A program made the position numbers and the translations under genes. A stretch of 64,000 nt of DNA from Campylobacter ureolyticus ACS-301-V-Sch3b (GTDB taxonomy: Bacteria; Campylobacterota; Campylobacteria; Campylobacterales; Campylobacteraceae). The first letter of the stretch is position 1. Every line of letters starts with the position of its first letter. Positions 1 to 9,193 of this stretch are shown in pieces. The DNA lies in NCBI RefSeq assembly GCF_000413435.1, contig NZ_KE340327.1, positions 71,667 to 135,666 on the forward strand, in the 5' to 3' direction. A model generated the notes under the pieces. It had not been told where the DNA came from and made no database searches. It saw only the letters and a program-made list of their open reading frames with translations.

Positions 1-71
1 AAAAATCAATATTAAAATAGATTATTAATGAAATATGGTTAAAATATGATAATAAATTTTAAATAGGATAA

Positions 72-661
72 ATGACTATTTTTGCAAGTGAGTGGTTTGT
101 AACTTTTGGTATGCCAGTTTTAATTTGCTTAGCTAGGATTATTGATGTTACGATGAGCACAGTTAGAATTATTTTTGTTTCAATTTCTAGCTCCAGTTTT
201 AGGCTTTTTTGAAACTTTAATCTGGCTTTTGGCAATTACATCTATTATGCAGCACCTTGATCAGTGGCAAAACTATGTTGCCTATGCACTTGGCTTTTCT
301 CTTGGAACTTTTTCAGGCATAATCATAGAAAATAAAATAGCCCTTGGTCATGTTATGGTAACTCTTGTTACTAAAACTGATGCCATAGACTTATAAAAGT
401 TTTAAGAGATCAAGTGGGTTACTGAAACTTCAGCTATAGGAAATGATGGTTTTGTAAGTATTATGGTAACTATTATAAAAAGAAAAGAGATTAAAAATAT
501 TATACCGCTTATTAAAAAGGCACAACCCATGGGCAGCTTATACAATAAGCGATATGAGATATGCAAATCCTGGCATTGCAAATGTACCTGTAACTTATGA
601 TGTTAAAAGAAAAATAAGAAGAATAAGAAGAGATAAAAATTTACTCGAAGATGACAGCTAA
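72..661 (+). pseudogene. Decayed DUF2179/DUF5698 (UPF0316-type) membrane protein gene
   Basis: An ATG at 72 behind AGGATAA opens a product with hydrophobic segments that resembles the UPF0316/DUF2179 family of small membrane proteins of unknown function. The reading frame changes at least four times: frame of 72 to about 178, another frame for LAPVLGFFETLIWLLA (about 184-390), then breaks near 390, near 412-418 and near 518-521. The last frame runs through NPWAAYTISD to a TAA at 659-661. Around 180 several expected codons are missing as well as the frame, so this looks like real decay by small deletions, not one base-calling error. Family assignment is from remembered family pattern. The gene converges on lptB with 4 bp between the stops. 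Confidence 0.8.
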
Positions 662-665
662 GAGT

Positions 666-1391
666 TTAAAAAAACTTAAACTCTTCTCCAAGGTAGTACT
701 TTCGCACATTTTCATCATTTGCCACTTCATCGCTACTTCCACCAGCTAGAATTTCGCCATCTTTCATTACATACGCTCTATCGCAAATTGCCAATGTTTC
801 GCGGACATTATGGTCAGTTATTAAAATACCAATATTTAGTTTTTTTAAATTTTTAACTATATTTTGGATGTCTGCCACAGCTATAGGATCAACTCCAGCA
901 AAAGGTTCATCTAGTAGTAAAAATTTAGGAGTTATAACTAAACTTCTTGCTATCTCACAACGCCTTCTTTCTCCACCGCTTAAGCTTACTCCAAGTCTGT
1001 CTTTTATAGCAGTTATATTTAAAAGTTCTAGCATTTCATCTACTTTTTGACTGGCTTTAATTTTATCTTTTATACTAACTTCTGCGGCTAAAAGTAAGTT
1101 TTCTTCAACGCTTAATTCTTTAAAGACACTACTTTCTTGTGGTAAATATCCAATTCCTTGTAAAGCTCTTTTATGAAGTGGAACTTTTGTAATTATTTTA
1201 TCATCAAGCTTTATATCTCCACTAGTTGGTTTTATAAGCCCACATATCATATAAAAGCTTGTTGTTTTTCCAGCACCATTTGGTCCTAAAAGTCCAATAA
1301 TTTCACCACTTTCCACACTTAGTGAAACGTTTTTTATTATATTAGTTTTCTTTATAGTTTTTTTAAGATTTATAGCTTCAAGCCTATGCAT
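666..1391 (-). CDS. lptB: LPS export ABC transporter ATP-binding protein LptB
   Basis: 241 aa, the usual LptB length. It is the cytoplasmic ATPase that drives lipopolysaccharide (or lipooligosaccharide) extraction from the inner membrane by LptFG. Walker A is GPNGAGKTT at residues 36-44, the ABC signature is LSGGERRR near 138-145, and Walker B is LLLDEPFAGVDP. The DEPFAGVDP form and the C-terminal YYLG near the end are typical of LptB among ABC ATPases. Its start overlaps the end of tsaE by 8 nt, so it is the last gene of a three-gene minus-strand unit with tsaE and the S4-domain gene. Confidence 0.95.
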   Translation of the reverse strand: MHRLEAINLKKTIKKTNIIKNVSLSVESGEIIGLLGPNGAGKTTSFYMICGLIKPTSGDIKLDDKIITKVPLHKRALQGIGYLPQESSVFKELSVEENLLLAAEVSIKDKIKASQKVDEMLELLNITAIKDRLGVSLSGGERRRCEIARSLVITPKFLLLDEPFAGVDPIAVADIQNIVKNLKKLNIGILITDHNVRETLAICDRAYVMKDGEILAGGSSDEVANDENVRKYYLGEEFKFF

Positions 1392-1806
1392 AATTTACCT
1401 TATATTCTCTTTTATTTTTTAAATTTTTTATTTCAATAGTGCAATAATTAAGCTCAAATTTTTGAAAATAATTTTCTAAATTTTCATCTCCCCATTCAAC
1501 TAAATGAAGCCCATCTTCAAAAAAATTTTCAAAAAGTCCGTTTTGAGTTAAGCTTTTAACTCCATTTTGATAAATATCGTAGTGAAAAATTTCTAAATTT
1601 TGACATTTATAGTTTTGCATGATGCTAAAAGTTGGAGAATTTACAACTCCATTAAATCCATGAAATTTAGCTATTTCTTTAACTAGAGTTGTTTTGCCAC
1701 TTGCTAAATTTCCTTTTAAAATTATAATGCCATTTTTTGGGAGTTTTTGAACCAAATTTATAAGTTCATTAATTCCTAAAATAAAACTCTCACACTTCTT
1801 TGACAT
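1384..1806 (-). CDS. tsaE: tRNA threonylcarbamoyladenosine biosynthesis ATPase TsaE
   Basis: 140 aa, normal family length. TsaE is the P-loop ATPase that helps the TsaB-TsaD complex make N6-threonylcarbamoyladenosine at position 37 of ANN-reading tRNAs. Seen: a P-loop GNLASGKTTLVKE at about residues 32-44, the family motif SPTFSIMQNY, the HYDIYQ segment, and LVEWGDE near residue 105. It overlaps lptB downstream by 8 nt and the S4-domain gene upstream by 17 nt, indicating one transcript. mtaB at 47.3 kb, whose product acts on the same t6A37 nucleotide, is also in this window. Confidence 0.95.
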   Translation of the reverse strand: MSKKCESFILGINELINLVQKLPKNGIIILKGNLASGKTTLVKEIAKFHGFNGVVNSPTFSIMQNYKCQNLEIFHYDIYQNGVKSLTQNGLFENFFEDGLHLVEWGDENLENYFQKFELNYCTIEIKNLKNKREYKVNYA

Positions 1807-2044
1807 ATTTTGTTTGATCGCTTTTTGGTGTATTTTTTGTAGTTGGGAAGTCTAAAACCTCATATTTTTTCTCACCATTTAGGAATTTTAATGTGATAAT
1901 ATCGCCAATTTTCAGCTCTTTTGCAGGTTTACATACTACTTCATTTATGCTTACTACGCCACTTTTACACATATCTTCACTAACTGCTCTTCGCTTTGTT
2001 AAATTTACTGCATTTAAAAATTTATCTATTCTCATGAGTGGCAT
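1790..2044 (-). CDS. S4-domain RNA-binding protein (RqcP/Hsp15-like)
   Basis: 84 aa, nearly all one S4 RNA-binding fold: MRIDKFLNAVNLTKRRAVSE, then GVVSINEVVCKPAKELKIGD and ITLKF. Small stand-alone S4 proteins of this type (Hsp15, RqcP) bind ribosomes carrying stalled or obstructed nascent chains. Which of these roles applies here is not visible. The first ATG is favoured over the one three codons later because AGG lies at normal spacing before it. It heads the minus-strand unit with tsaE and lptB and is divergent from argG. Confidence 0.85.
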   Translation of the reverse strand: MPLMRIDKFLNAVNLTKRRAVSEDMCKSGVVSINEVVCKPAKELKIGDIITLKFLNGEKKYEVLDFPTTKNTPKSDQTKYVKEV

Positions 2045-2108
2045 TTTACCTTTTTTTAATGAAATTTAGGTAAAATTATCCTTAAAATTTTATAAAAAGG
2101 TTAAATTT

Positions 2109-3329
2109 ATGAAAAAAGATGTTAAAAAGGTAGTTTTAGCCTATTCAGGTGGTCTTGATACAAGTGTGATTTTAAAATGGCTTGAAGATGAGTATAAGTG
2201 CGAAGTTGTGACTTTTACCGCAGATATCGGCCAAAATGAGGATTTAAAGCCAATCAAAGAAAAAGCACTAAAGCTTGGCATTAAGGAAGAAAATATTTTT
2301 ACGCTTGATTTAAAAGAGGAGTTTGTAAAAGAGTTTGTTTTCCCTATGTTTAGAGTAAATGCTGTTTATGAGGGCGAATATCTACTTGGAACATCAATTG
2401 CTAGACCTTTGATAGCAAAACATCTTGTTGAAATTGCAGCAAAAACAGGAGCTGATGCTATAAGCCACGGAGCCACAGGCAAAGGAAACGATCAAGTTAG
2501 ATTTGAACTTGGAGCATACGCACTTAATCCTGATATTAAAGTAATTGCACCTTGGAGAGAGTGGAGTTTAAATAGCCGTGAAAAACTGCTTGATTTTGCA
2601 CATAAAAATGGCATAAAAATAGAGCAAAAAAAGGGAAAATCACCTTATTCTATGGATGCAAATTTGCTTCACATCTCTTATGAGGGACTAATACTAGAAG
2701 ATCCAAACAACTCTCCAGAGCCTGATATGTGGCGATGGACAACAGATCCAAAAGATGCTCCAAATGAGAGTGAAATCATAGAAATAGAGTATAAACATGG
2801 CGATCCTGTTGCATTAAATGGCAAGAGTTTAACTCCTGCAAATATGCTAAATGAGTTAAATAAGTTTGGTGCAAAACACGGCATTGGACGACTTGATTTG
2901 GTTGAAAATCGCTATGTTGGTATGAAAAGTAGAGGTTGTTATGAAACTCCAGGCGGAACAATTATGCTTAAAGCTCACAGAGCAATTGAGAGCTTAACGC
3001 TTGATAGAGGTGCGGCTCACTTAAAAGATGAGATTATGCCAAAATATGCAGAGCTTATTTATAATGGTTTTTGGTTTAGCCCAGAAAGAGTTATGCTTCA
3101 AGCTTTGATCGATGAGAGCCAAAAGCATGTAAATGGCAAGGTTAGACTTGAGCTTTATAAAGGAAATGTTATCGTACTTGGAAGAAGTAGCAAAAAAGAT
3201 AGTCTATTTAACGCTAGTTTTAGCACATTTGAAGCCGATAATGTCTATAACCAAAAAGATGCCGAGGGCTTTATAAAACTAAATGCGTTAAGATTTATAA
3301 TTGCAGGTAAAAATGGAAGAAAAATATAA
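2109..3329 (+). CDS. argG: Argininosuccinate synthase
   Basis: 406 aa, normal length. It condenses citrulline and aspartate using ATP, the penultimate step of arginine synthesis. The N-terminal PP-loop [15 protein letters not shown] (about residues 10-24) is the ATP pyrophosphatase motif. Family segments [13 protein letters not shown] and [16 protein letters not shown] follow. Start ATG sits behind AAAAAGG. rplI follows after 12 nt. argG next to rplI-hslVU-era is, as I recall it, the C. jejuni order, which supports the genus call. Confidence 0.97.
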   Translation: MKKDVKKVVLAYSGGLDTSVILKWLEDEYKCEVVTFTADIGQNEDLKPIKEKALKLGIKEENIFTLDLKEEFVKEFVFPMFRVNAVYEGEYLLGTSIARPLIAKHLVEIAAKTGADAISHGATGKGNDQVRFELGAYALNPDIKVIAPWREWSLNSREKLLDFAHKNGIKIEQKKGKSPYSMDANLLHISYEGLILEDPNNSPEPDMWRWTTDPKDAPNESEIIEIEYKHGDPVALNGKSLTPANMLNELNKFGAKHGIGRLDLVENRYVGMKSRGCYETPGGTIMLKAHRAIESLTLDRGAAHLKDEIMPKYAELIYNGFWFSPERVMLQALIDESQKHVNGKVRLELYKGNVIVLGRSSKKDSLFNASFSTFEADNVYNQKDAEGFIKLNALRFIIAGKNGRKI

Positions 3330-3341
3330 TAAAGGATAGAG

Positions 3342-3785
3342 ATGAAAGTATTACTTATAAAAGATGTAAAAAGCTTAGGAAAAGCTGGTGAAATAAAAGA
3401 GGTAAAAGATGGATATGGGCATAATTTTTTAGTTGCAAGAGGTTATGCCAAAATAGCAACAAACGAAGTTTTAAGACAGTATGAAGCTGCTAAAAAAAGA
3501 GAAGCACAAGAATTAGAAGATCAAATTTCTGGCTTTAAAGATTTAAAAAAAGAGTTGGCTAAAGTTAGAGTAAGTATAAAAAAACCTGTTGGCGAGGGTG
3601 GAGCTTTGTTTGGTTCAGTTACAAAAGATGAAGTTGCAAATGCCTTAAAAGAGCAAAAAAATATTGAAATAGATAAGAAAATTTTAGAATTTGACACTAT
3701 AAAGCATATTGGGGTATTTGACGCAGAAGCTAAATTTAAGCATGGCATAACAGCTAAATTTGAAATAGAAGTAGTTGGCGAATAA
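3342..3785 (+). CDS. rplI: 50S ribosomal protein L9
   Basis: 147 aa, standard length for L9, which binds 23S rRNA near the base of the L1 stalk. The N-terminal KVLLIKDVKSLGKAGEIKEV followed by VKDGYGHNFLVARGYA is the diagnostic L9 signature. A long charged helix (about residues 45-80) joins it to the C-terminal domain with EGGALFGSVTKDEVANAL. It is separated from the usual rpsF-rpsR neighbours and sits between argG and hslV; its stop abuts the hslV start directly. Confidence 0.97.
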   Translation: MKVLLIKDVKSLGKAGEIKEVKDGYGHNFLVARGYAKIATNEVLRQYEAAKKREAQELEDQISGFKDLKKELAKVRVSIKKPVGEGGALFGSVTKDEVANALKEQKNIEIDKKILEFDTIKHIGVFDAEAKFKHGITAKFEIEVVGE

Positions 3786-4328
3786 ATGTTTGAAGCAACT
3801 ACTATACTAGCCTATAAAGGCAAAAACGCCTCAGTTATTGGTGGCGATGGACAAGTTACCTTTGGAAATACAGTTTTAAAAGGCAGTGCTGTAAAAATTA
3901 GAAAAATTGGAAAAGATGGTTCAGTATTGGCTGGTTTTGCAGGAAGCACAGCTGATGCTTTTAATCTTTTTGATATGTTTGAAAAGTGTCTTGATTCTGT
4001 AAAAGGTGATCTTTTAAGAGCGGCTATTGATTTTAGTAAAGAGTGGAGAAAAGATAAATACTTAAGGAAACTTGAAGCAATGATGCTAGTTTTAGATAGA
4101 AAACATCTTTTTCTACTAAGTGGAATGGGTGATGTGGTTGAGCCAGATGATGGTAAGATTGCTGCTATTGGAAGTGGTGGAAATTACGCACTATCAGCTG
4201 CTAGAGCTTTAGATGGGTTTTCAAATTTAAATGAAACTGAACTTGTAAAAGAGAGTTTAAAAATCGCAGGTGAAATTTGTATCTATACAAATCAAAACAT
4301 AAAAACTTACTCAATAGAGGATAAATAA
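3786..4328 (+). CDS. hslV: ATP-dependent protease subunit HslV
   Basis: 180 aa. This is the dodecameric threonine peptidase of the HslUV (ClpYQ) protease. The predicted N-terminus is [12 protein letters not shown], so the catalytic threonine would be Thr5, exposed after removal of four residues; most HslV proteins need loss of only one or a few. Family blocks [29 protein letters not shown] and [15 protein letters not shown] are present. The gene starts the base after the rplI stop and shares one base with the hslU start (TAATG), so the partners are translationally coupled. Confidence 0.97.
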   Translation: MFEATTILAYKGKNASVIGGDGQVTFGNTVLKGSAVKIRKIGKDGSVLAGFAGSTADAFNLFDMFEKCLDSVKGDLLRAAIDFSKEWRKDKYLRKLEAMMLVLDRKHLFLLSGMGDVVEPDDGKIAAIGSGGNYALSAARALDGFSNLNETELVKESLKIAGEICIYTNQNIKTYSIEDK

Positions 4329-5647
4329 TGTTTACACCAAGACAAATAGTAACAAAACTTGATGAGTATATAATCGGACAAAAAGAGGCTAAAAAGGTAA
4401 TTGCCGTCGCACTTAGAAATAGATATAGAAGAATGCAACTAGAAGATGAGATGAGAAATGAGATCATTCCTAAAAATATCTTAATGATAGGCTCAACAGG
4501 CGTTGGAAAAACAGAGATTGCTAGGCGACTTTCAAAGCTTTTTGGACTTCCTTTTATAAAGGTTGAAGCTAGCAAATACACTGAAGTTGGCTTTGTGGGA
4601 CGCGATGTTGAAAGCATGGTAAGGGATCTTGCAAATGCAGCTGTAAATTTAGTAAAAAATGAAGAAATAGAAAAAAATAGTGACAAAATAGATGAATATG
4701 TCCAAAATGAGATACTTAAAAAACTTCTTCCTCCACTTCCAAAAGGTGCAAGTGAAGAAAAATTAAGTGATTATGAAAAAAGCTATGAAAAAATGAAAGA
4801 AAAGCTTTTAAGTGGCTCTTTAGATGAGCTTAATATAGAAATAGAAGTTATGGAAAATTCACTTGAGTCAAATCCAAATTTACCACCAGAAATGCAAAAT
4901 ATGCAAGATAGTTTTATTAAAATTATTGGAGTTGCTAGTAAAAAAGTTAAGAAAAATTTAAAAATCAAAGATGCAAAATCAGTTTTAAAAAATGAAGCTA
5001 GTAGCAAGGTTTTAGATATGGAAGCCATAAAAACAGAAGCTATGAATAGGGCTTCAAATAATGGCATAATTTTTATAGATGAGATTGATAAAGTTGCAGT
5101 TTCGGCTAAAAATAACTCAAGACAAGATCCTAGTAAAGAGGGCGTTCAAAGAGATTTACTTCCAATAGTTGAAGGCTCAAGCGTTAGTACAAAATATGGT
5201 GTTTTAAATACTGATCATATTTTATTTATTGCTGCTGGAGCATTTCATATGAGTAAGCCAAGTGATTTAATACCAGAACTTCAAGGAAGATTTCCATTAA
5301 GAGTTGAGCTAGATAGCTTAGATGAAAATGCTTTGTACGAAATTTTAACTAAACCTAAAAATTCACTTTTAAAACAATATATTGCTCTTTTAAAAACAGA
5401 AAAAGTTGATCTTAAATTTAGCGATGATGGCATAAAAGAAATTGCTAAAATTGCGGCACAAACAAATGAAAAAATAGAAGATATTGGAGCCAGAAGACTT
5501 CATACTATCATAGAAAAAGTACTTGAAGATATAAGTTTTGAAGCTGATAAATACGCTGGAAAAAGCGTTGAAGTAGGAGCTGAGCTAGTAAAAGAAAAAC
5601 TAGGGGAAATATCTCAAAGCGAGGATTTGGCAAGGTATATTTTATAA
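4328..5647 (+). CDS. hslU: ATP-dependent protease ATPase subunit HslU
   Basis: 439 aa, normal length. HslU is the AAA+ unfoldase that feeds substrates to HslV. The N-terminal TPRQIVTKLDEYIIGQKEAK is followed by Walker A GSTGVGKTEIARR (about residues 56-68). The I-domain, rich in Lys/Glu, occupies about residues 100-230. Walker B is IIFIDEIDK, followed by the sensor and arginine-finger region PSDLIPELQGRFPLRVEL and the C-terminal QTNEKIEDIGARRLHTI. It overlaps hslV and era by one base each. Confidence 0.97.
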   Translation: MFTPRQIVTKLDEYIIGQKEAKKVIAVALRNRYRRMQLEDEMRNEIIPKNILMIGSTGVGKTEIARRLSKLFGLPFIKVEASKYTEVGFVGRDVESMVRDLANAAVNLVKNEEIEKNSDKIDEYVQNEILKKLLPPLPKGASEEKLSDYEKSYEKMKEKLLSGSLDELNIEIEVMENSLESNPNLPPEMQNMQDSFIKIIGVASKKVKKNLKIKDAKSVLKNEASSKVLDMEAIKTEAMNRASNNGIIFIDEIDKVAVSAKNNSRQDPSKEGVQRDLLPIVEGSSVSTKYGVLNTDHILFIAAGAFHMSKPSDLIPELQGRFPLRVELDSLDENALYEILTKPKNSLLKQYIALLKTEKVDLKFSDDGIKEIAKIAAQTNEKIEDIGARRLHTIIEKVLEDISFEADKYAGKSVEVGAELVKEKLGEISQSEDLARYIL

Positions 5648-6531
5648 TGCCAGATAATATGAAAAAAAGTGGTTTTGTTGCACTTATTGGCAGAACAAAT
5701 GCTGGAAAAAGTAGTCTTTTAAATTTTTTACTTGGCGAAAAACTTTCTTTGGTATCGCATAAGCAAAATGCAACACGAAGAAAAATTAATGCAATTGTTA
5801 TGAATGATGACAATCAAATTATTTTTATTGACACACCAGGTCTTCATAAAAGCTCAAAAGTTATGAATAAAACTATGATTGAAATAGCACTAAATTCAGT
5901 AGGAGATGCTGATTTGGTGCTATTTTTAGCTAGTGTGCATGATGATATATTAAATTATGAAGAGTTTTTACTTAAATTTGATACTGTTAAGCATATATTA
6001 GTTTTAACAAAAATAGATGAAACAAGCGATGAAAAATTAGCTAAAAAAATAATAGAGTATTCTAAATTTGATGATAAATTTTTGGCATTAGTCCCAACTT
6101 CTATTAAAAAACCAATTTGTAGAAAACCTCTTTTAGATGAAATTTGCAAATACTTACCATTTCATGAGTATTATTATGACCCTGAACTTTTAAGTCCAAC
6201 TATATCAAAGGATATTTATAGAGATTTAATACTAGAGTCTATTTTTGAAAGTGTTAGCAGTGAAGTGCCTTATTGCAGTGATGTATTAGTTGAAAAAGTT
6301 ATTGAAAAGGATAATTTAATTTCAGTTTATGCCCAAATTATTACAGATAATAATTCTCATAAAAAGATATTAATTGGAAAAGATGGGCTTACAATAAAAA
6401 GAATAGGAATAAAAGCAAAAAAGCTGATTTCAGATTTTTCTAAGTTAAAAATTTATTTAAATTTAGAAGTTGTTGTAAAAAAAGGCTGGAATTCAAATGA
6501 AATGTTAATCAGAAAGCATTTTATATATTGA
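5647..6531 (+). CDS. era: GTPase Era
   Basis: 294 aa. Era is an essential GTPase that binds the 3' end of 16S rRNA during 30S maturation. G1 is GRTNAGKSSLLN (about residues 15-26, with the usual PNV changed to TNA), G3 is DTPGLH and G4 is LTKID. A C-terminal KH domain includes ILIGKDGLTIKRIG. The start codon overlaps the hslU stop. A 75-bp gap then separates it from the competence operon; no convincing terminator is visible there. Confidence 0.96.
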   Translation: MPDNMKKSGFVALIGRTNAGKSSLLNFLLGEKLSLVSHKQNATRRKINAIVMNDDNQIIFIDTPGLHKSSKVMNKTMIEIALNSVGDADLVLFLASVHDDILNYEEFLLKFDTVKHILVLTKIDETSDEKLAKKIIEYSKFDDKFLALVPTSIKKPICRKPLLDEICKYLPFHEYYYDPELLSPTISKDIYRDLILESIFESVSSEVPYCSDVLVEKVIEKDNLISVYAQIITDNNSHKKILIGKDGLTIKRIGIKAKKLISDFSKLKIYLNLEVVVKKGWNSNEMLIRKHFIY

Positions 6532-6606
6532 CTTTTAAAAGAAATTTGTTTAAACTATAGAAGTCCAAAGTGTTAGTAAATAAAATTTATTAAAGAAAGT
6601 TGTGTT

Positions 6607-8175
6607 ATGCTAAAGTTAAAAAGTAAAGAGACGAAAGTCAAAAAGAAAAAGCAAAAAGCAGAAAAAGGTTCAACAACTATCGTTACAATCGATAGAGTAA
6701 ATGAACAAACTTTTGGTTTTGCTGGCAACGAAGTTTTTCACTATGAGCGCATCAAAAAAGGTGCTAAAAATGAGTTTTATATAACTTATTTACCATACAA
6801 AGATATTCTAACAACTACTGTAGAAGTTAGTAGATCTACACCAGATGATGAAGTAATTGATGCAATCACTATTAAAACTTATGAGGATTTGTCATTAAAT
6901 CCAGATGATGATTTTAAGATAACCTATCTTGAATCAGATATGAGCGATAATGACAATAGAGTGTATAATGTTTTTGTTGTAAATAACTCTATTTTAAGAA
7001 GTGATCTTTCATATATAGCTGAGAATACAAAATATATTGACTATGTTGCAAAAGCACCATTTTTGATGTATTCACTATATAAAAGAAATATACTTCCATC
7101 CAACACAGTGGATTGTTTTATTTACTTTCAAGAAGAAGATGCATTTTTAGTTATCTATCAAAATGGAAAATATTTGGATTCAAGATCTCTTAGATATAAC
7201 TTGAAATTTATTTGGGATAAATTTGTAGAGTTAAGCGGTGATAGAGTTGATATAAAAGATTTTTATTCAATGCTATCAAAAGATGGTCTAATTAGTGAAA
7301 ATGCAATAGATAATGATAATTTAATACAAATTTTTGATGAGGTATTTTTATATATAAGTGATATATTAACAAGTATAACAAAAGTAAATAAGATATCTCT
7401 TGATAATGTTTTTTTCAGTACTGATATAGGAAACATTAAAGGAAGTGAAGAATTTATCACCGAAAGACTTGGAGTAGAGCCAAAACCTTTTGATTTTAAT
7501 ATAGCAATAAATCAAAAAGATTTTGAAGATTTAACTCAGCTTGATATTTTAATGATGCTTACAGCAAAAGAGTATCTTATAAATAAAGATGATGAGTATA
7601 ACTATTCTACATTTTTAAGACCACCACCACTAGCTCAAAGACCTGTTGGAAAGCTAATTGGTGTTGGAGTTGCTGCGTTAATAGCAATTCTTGCATATCC
7701 TGCATATCAGTATGCACATGGTTTTTATAATCAAAAGCTAACTGAGAAAAAGGAAATTGAATATGCTCAAAAAGATAAAGAGAAAAAAAGAATTGAAACT
7801 ACTTTGGCAAGTTTACAAGATCAAATAAACAAAAAAAGAGAAGAAATTGCAGCTGAACAGAAAATTTTAAAAGAAAGATCTGATCTTTTAACAGCCATGT
7901 ATAATAAAAAAGTCGAATACCCTATGAAAAGTAAAGCTATATTTGATATGACAAACATGATAAATAAGCAAAGTGGTGAACTAGTAGCTATTCATAACAT
8001 AGATGAGAACTTAACATTTGAGGTAAGAACTGAAACTGAGAAAAAAATGACTGAGCTTTTAAAAGCTATAAGCAATACAAAAGGCTACAATGTTGATACA
8101 AAACTTATACTTTTGGATGAGAATAATCAAACAATTGCTTATGAAAGTAATGTCAGTGTGGAGATGAAAAAATGA
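6607..8175 (+). CDS. PilM/PilN-like assembly protein, first gene of the competence operon
   Basis: 522 aa. No single family is recognised with certainty. The first ~345 residues look cytoplasmic. One transmembrane helix lies at about 350-372 (GKLIGVGVAALIAILAYPAY), followed by a strongly charged coiled coil (about 378-430) and a small C-terminal domain. This resembles a fused PilM (cytoplasmic) plus PilN (membrane/periplasmic) of type IV pilus alignment complexes, and the next gene has a PilO-like layout. I infer an inner-membrane scaffold for the DNA-uptake machine. The gene overlaps the next by ATGA (8172-8175). Confidence 0.7.
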   Translation: MLKLKSKETKVKKKKQKAEKGSTTIVTIDRVNEQTFGFAGNEVFHYERIKKGAKNEFYITYLPYKDILTTTVEVSRSTPDDEVIDAITIKTYEDLSLNPDDDFKITYLESDMSDNDNRVYNVFVVNNSILRSDLSYIAENTKYIDYVAKAPFLMYSLYKRNILPSNTVDCFIYFQEEDAFLVIYQNGKYLDSRSLRYNLKFIWDKFVELSGDRVDIKDFYSMLSKDGLISENAIDNDNLIQIFDEVFLYISDILTSITKVNKISLDNVFFSTDIGNIKGSEEFITERLGVEPKPFDFNIAINQKDFEDLTQLDILMMLTAKEYLINKDDEYNYSTFLRPPPLAQRPVGKLIGVGVAALIAILAYPAYQYAHGFYNQKLTEKKEIEYAQKDKEKKRIETTLASLQDQINKKREEIAAEQKILKERSDLLTAMYNKKVEYPMKSKAIFDMTNMINKQSGELVAIHNIDENLTFEVRTETEKKMTELLKAISNTKGYNVDTKLILLDENNQTIAYESNVSVEMKK

Positions 8176-8807
8176 AAGAAAATTATTTAGATAAAATTGA
8201 TAACGCACTGTTATCCAAACAGCAAAACGAAGTTCAAATGATAAATTTGGGGTTGGCTGTTGTTGTGATGTTATTTGGATATTTGCTTGCTTTTGGGCCT
8301 GCACAAGACTATTTTGATGCAAAACAAAGTGCTTTAGATAGTGTTGAAAAAAAGCTAGATGAAGTAAATAGATATCTTATGAGTAATAACGACACTACAA
8401 TTGCCCAATATCAAAACACATTAAAACAAGAAGATGATAATCTTAAATATGTTCAAGCTCAAAATGAGTATTTTGATAATAAGCTAAGAGAGCTTTCTTA
8501 TATTACATATAATGAGAAAAATTGGGCTAAATTTTTAGATTTTTTAACAAGTGCTGCTAAAGAAAATAATATAAAAGTTTTCTCATTGGAAAGTAAGAAT
8601 TTAAAAGTTGTTGAAAAAGAGGTTCAGCCTATGCTTGATGTCTCTGTCAATATGGAAGGTGGCTTTCATAATGTTTTAAAATATATAAATTCCATAGAAG
8701 AGTCAGAAATGGTTGTTGATTTAAATGGAATGGATATAAACTCAACATCGCCAAATTTAATTGGCGGTAATATTGAGATTTCTGTATGGGGGATGAAATA
8801 TCAATGA
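8172..8807 (+). CDS. PilO-like inner-membrane assembly protein
   Basis: 211 aa: a short cytoplasmic tail, one transmembrane helix at about residues 23-43 (MINLGLAVVVMLFGYLLAFG), a coiled coil at about 50-110, and a C-terminal alpha/beta domain ending in VDLNGMDINS and GNIEISVWGM. This architecture and the place between a PilMN-like protein and a PilP-like protein match PilO of type IV pilus systems, which pairs with PilN in the inner membrane. The assignment rests on architecture and context, not on a recognised motif. It overlaps both neighbours by ATGA. Confidence 0.7.
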   Translation: MKENYLDKIDNALLSKQQNEVQMINLGLAVVVMLFGYLLAFGPAQDYFDAKQSALDSVEKKLDEVNRYLMSNNDTTIAQYQNTLKQEDDNLKYVQAQNEYFDNKLRELSYITYNEKNWAKFLDFLTSAAKENNIKVFSLESKNLKVVEKEVQPMLDVSVNMEGGFHNVLKYINSIEESEMVVDLNGMDINSTSPNLIGGNIEISVWGMKYQ

Positions 8808-9193
8808 AAAAAATATTAATATTAGCTGTTTTTGCAGCTGGAGTTTATGCGGCTCCTGATATGTCAGCGTATGAGGATAAATTTAATGCCTTGAGTCAAA
8901 AGAGAGCTGGGCTTAGTGACAAGGATATTTTATCTTTAAAAAGTCCCTTTCCAGTTGAAGAGTTTAAAAGTACCATATCAGATGATATAAAAGATACTGA
9001 TTTAGTTGGAAAAGAACTAAATGCAATTATTGCTGATAGGGTTAGAATAAATAAAGATTGGTATAAAATAGGCGATAGTATAGGCACTTTTGAAATAAAG
9101 AAAATTAATGAAAAAAGTGTTATTATTGAAAATGAAAAGAAAAGCTTAGAATTAAAACTAAAACAAGGAAATAAAAATGTCAAAATTAACTAA
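8804..9193 (+). CDS. PilP/GspC-like periplasmic protein (possible CtsR equivalent)
   Basis: About 129 aa from ATG 8804, chosen because it makes an ATGA overlap with the preceding stop and gives a clean signal peptide (MKKILILAVFAAGVYAAP). The C-terminal part (ELNAIIADRVRINKDWYKIG, then GTFEIKKINEKSVIIE) has the small beta-domain pattern of PilP and the GspC homology region, which contact the secretin. C. jejuni has a small competence gene, ctsR, directly upstream of ctsD; this may be its counterpart by position. The last 17 nt overlap ctsD. Confidence 0.7.
   Translation: MKKILILAVFAAGVYAAPDMSAYEDKFNALSQKRAGLSDKDILSLKSPFPVEEFKSTISDDIKDTDLVGKELNAIIADRVRINKDWYKIGDSIGTFEIKKINEKSVIIENEKKSLELKLKQGNKNVKIN

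Noticed and set aside
661..684. Hairpin AGAGTTTAA/TTAAACTCT as terminator between the DUF2179 pseudogene and lptB
   Set aside because: The arms overlap both stop codons, and neither strand has a T-run after it, so termination is doubtful.
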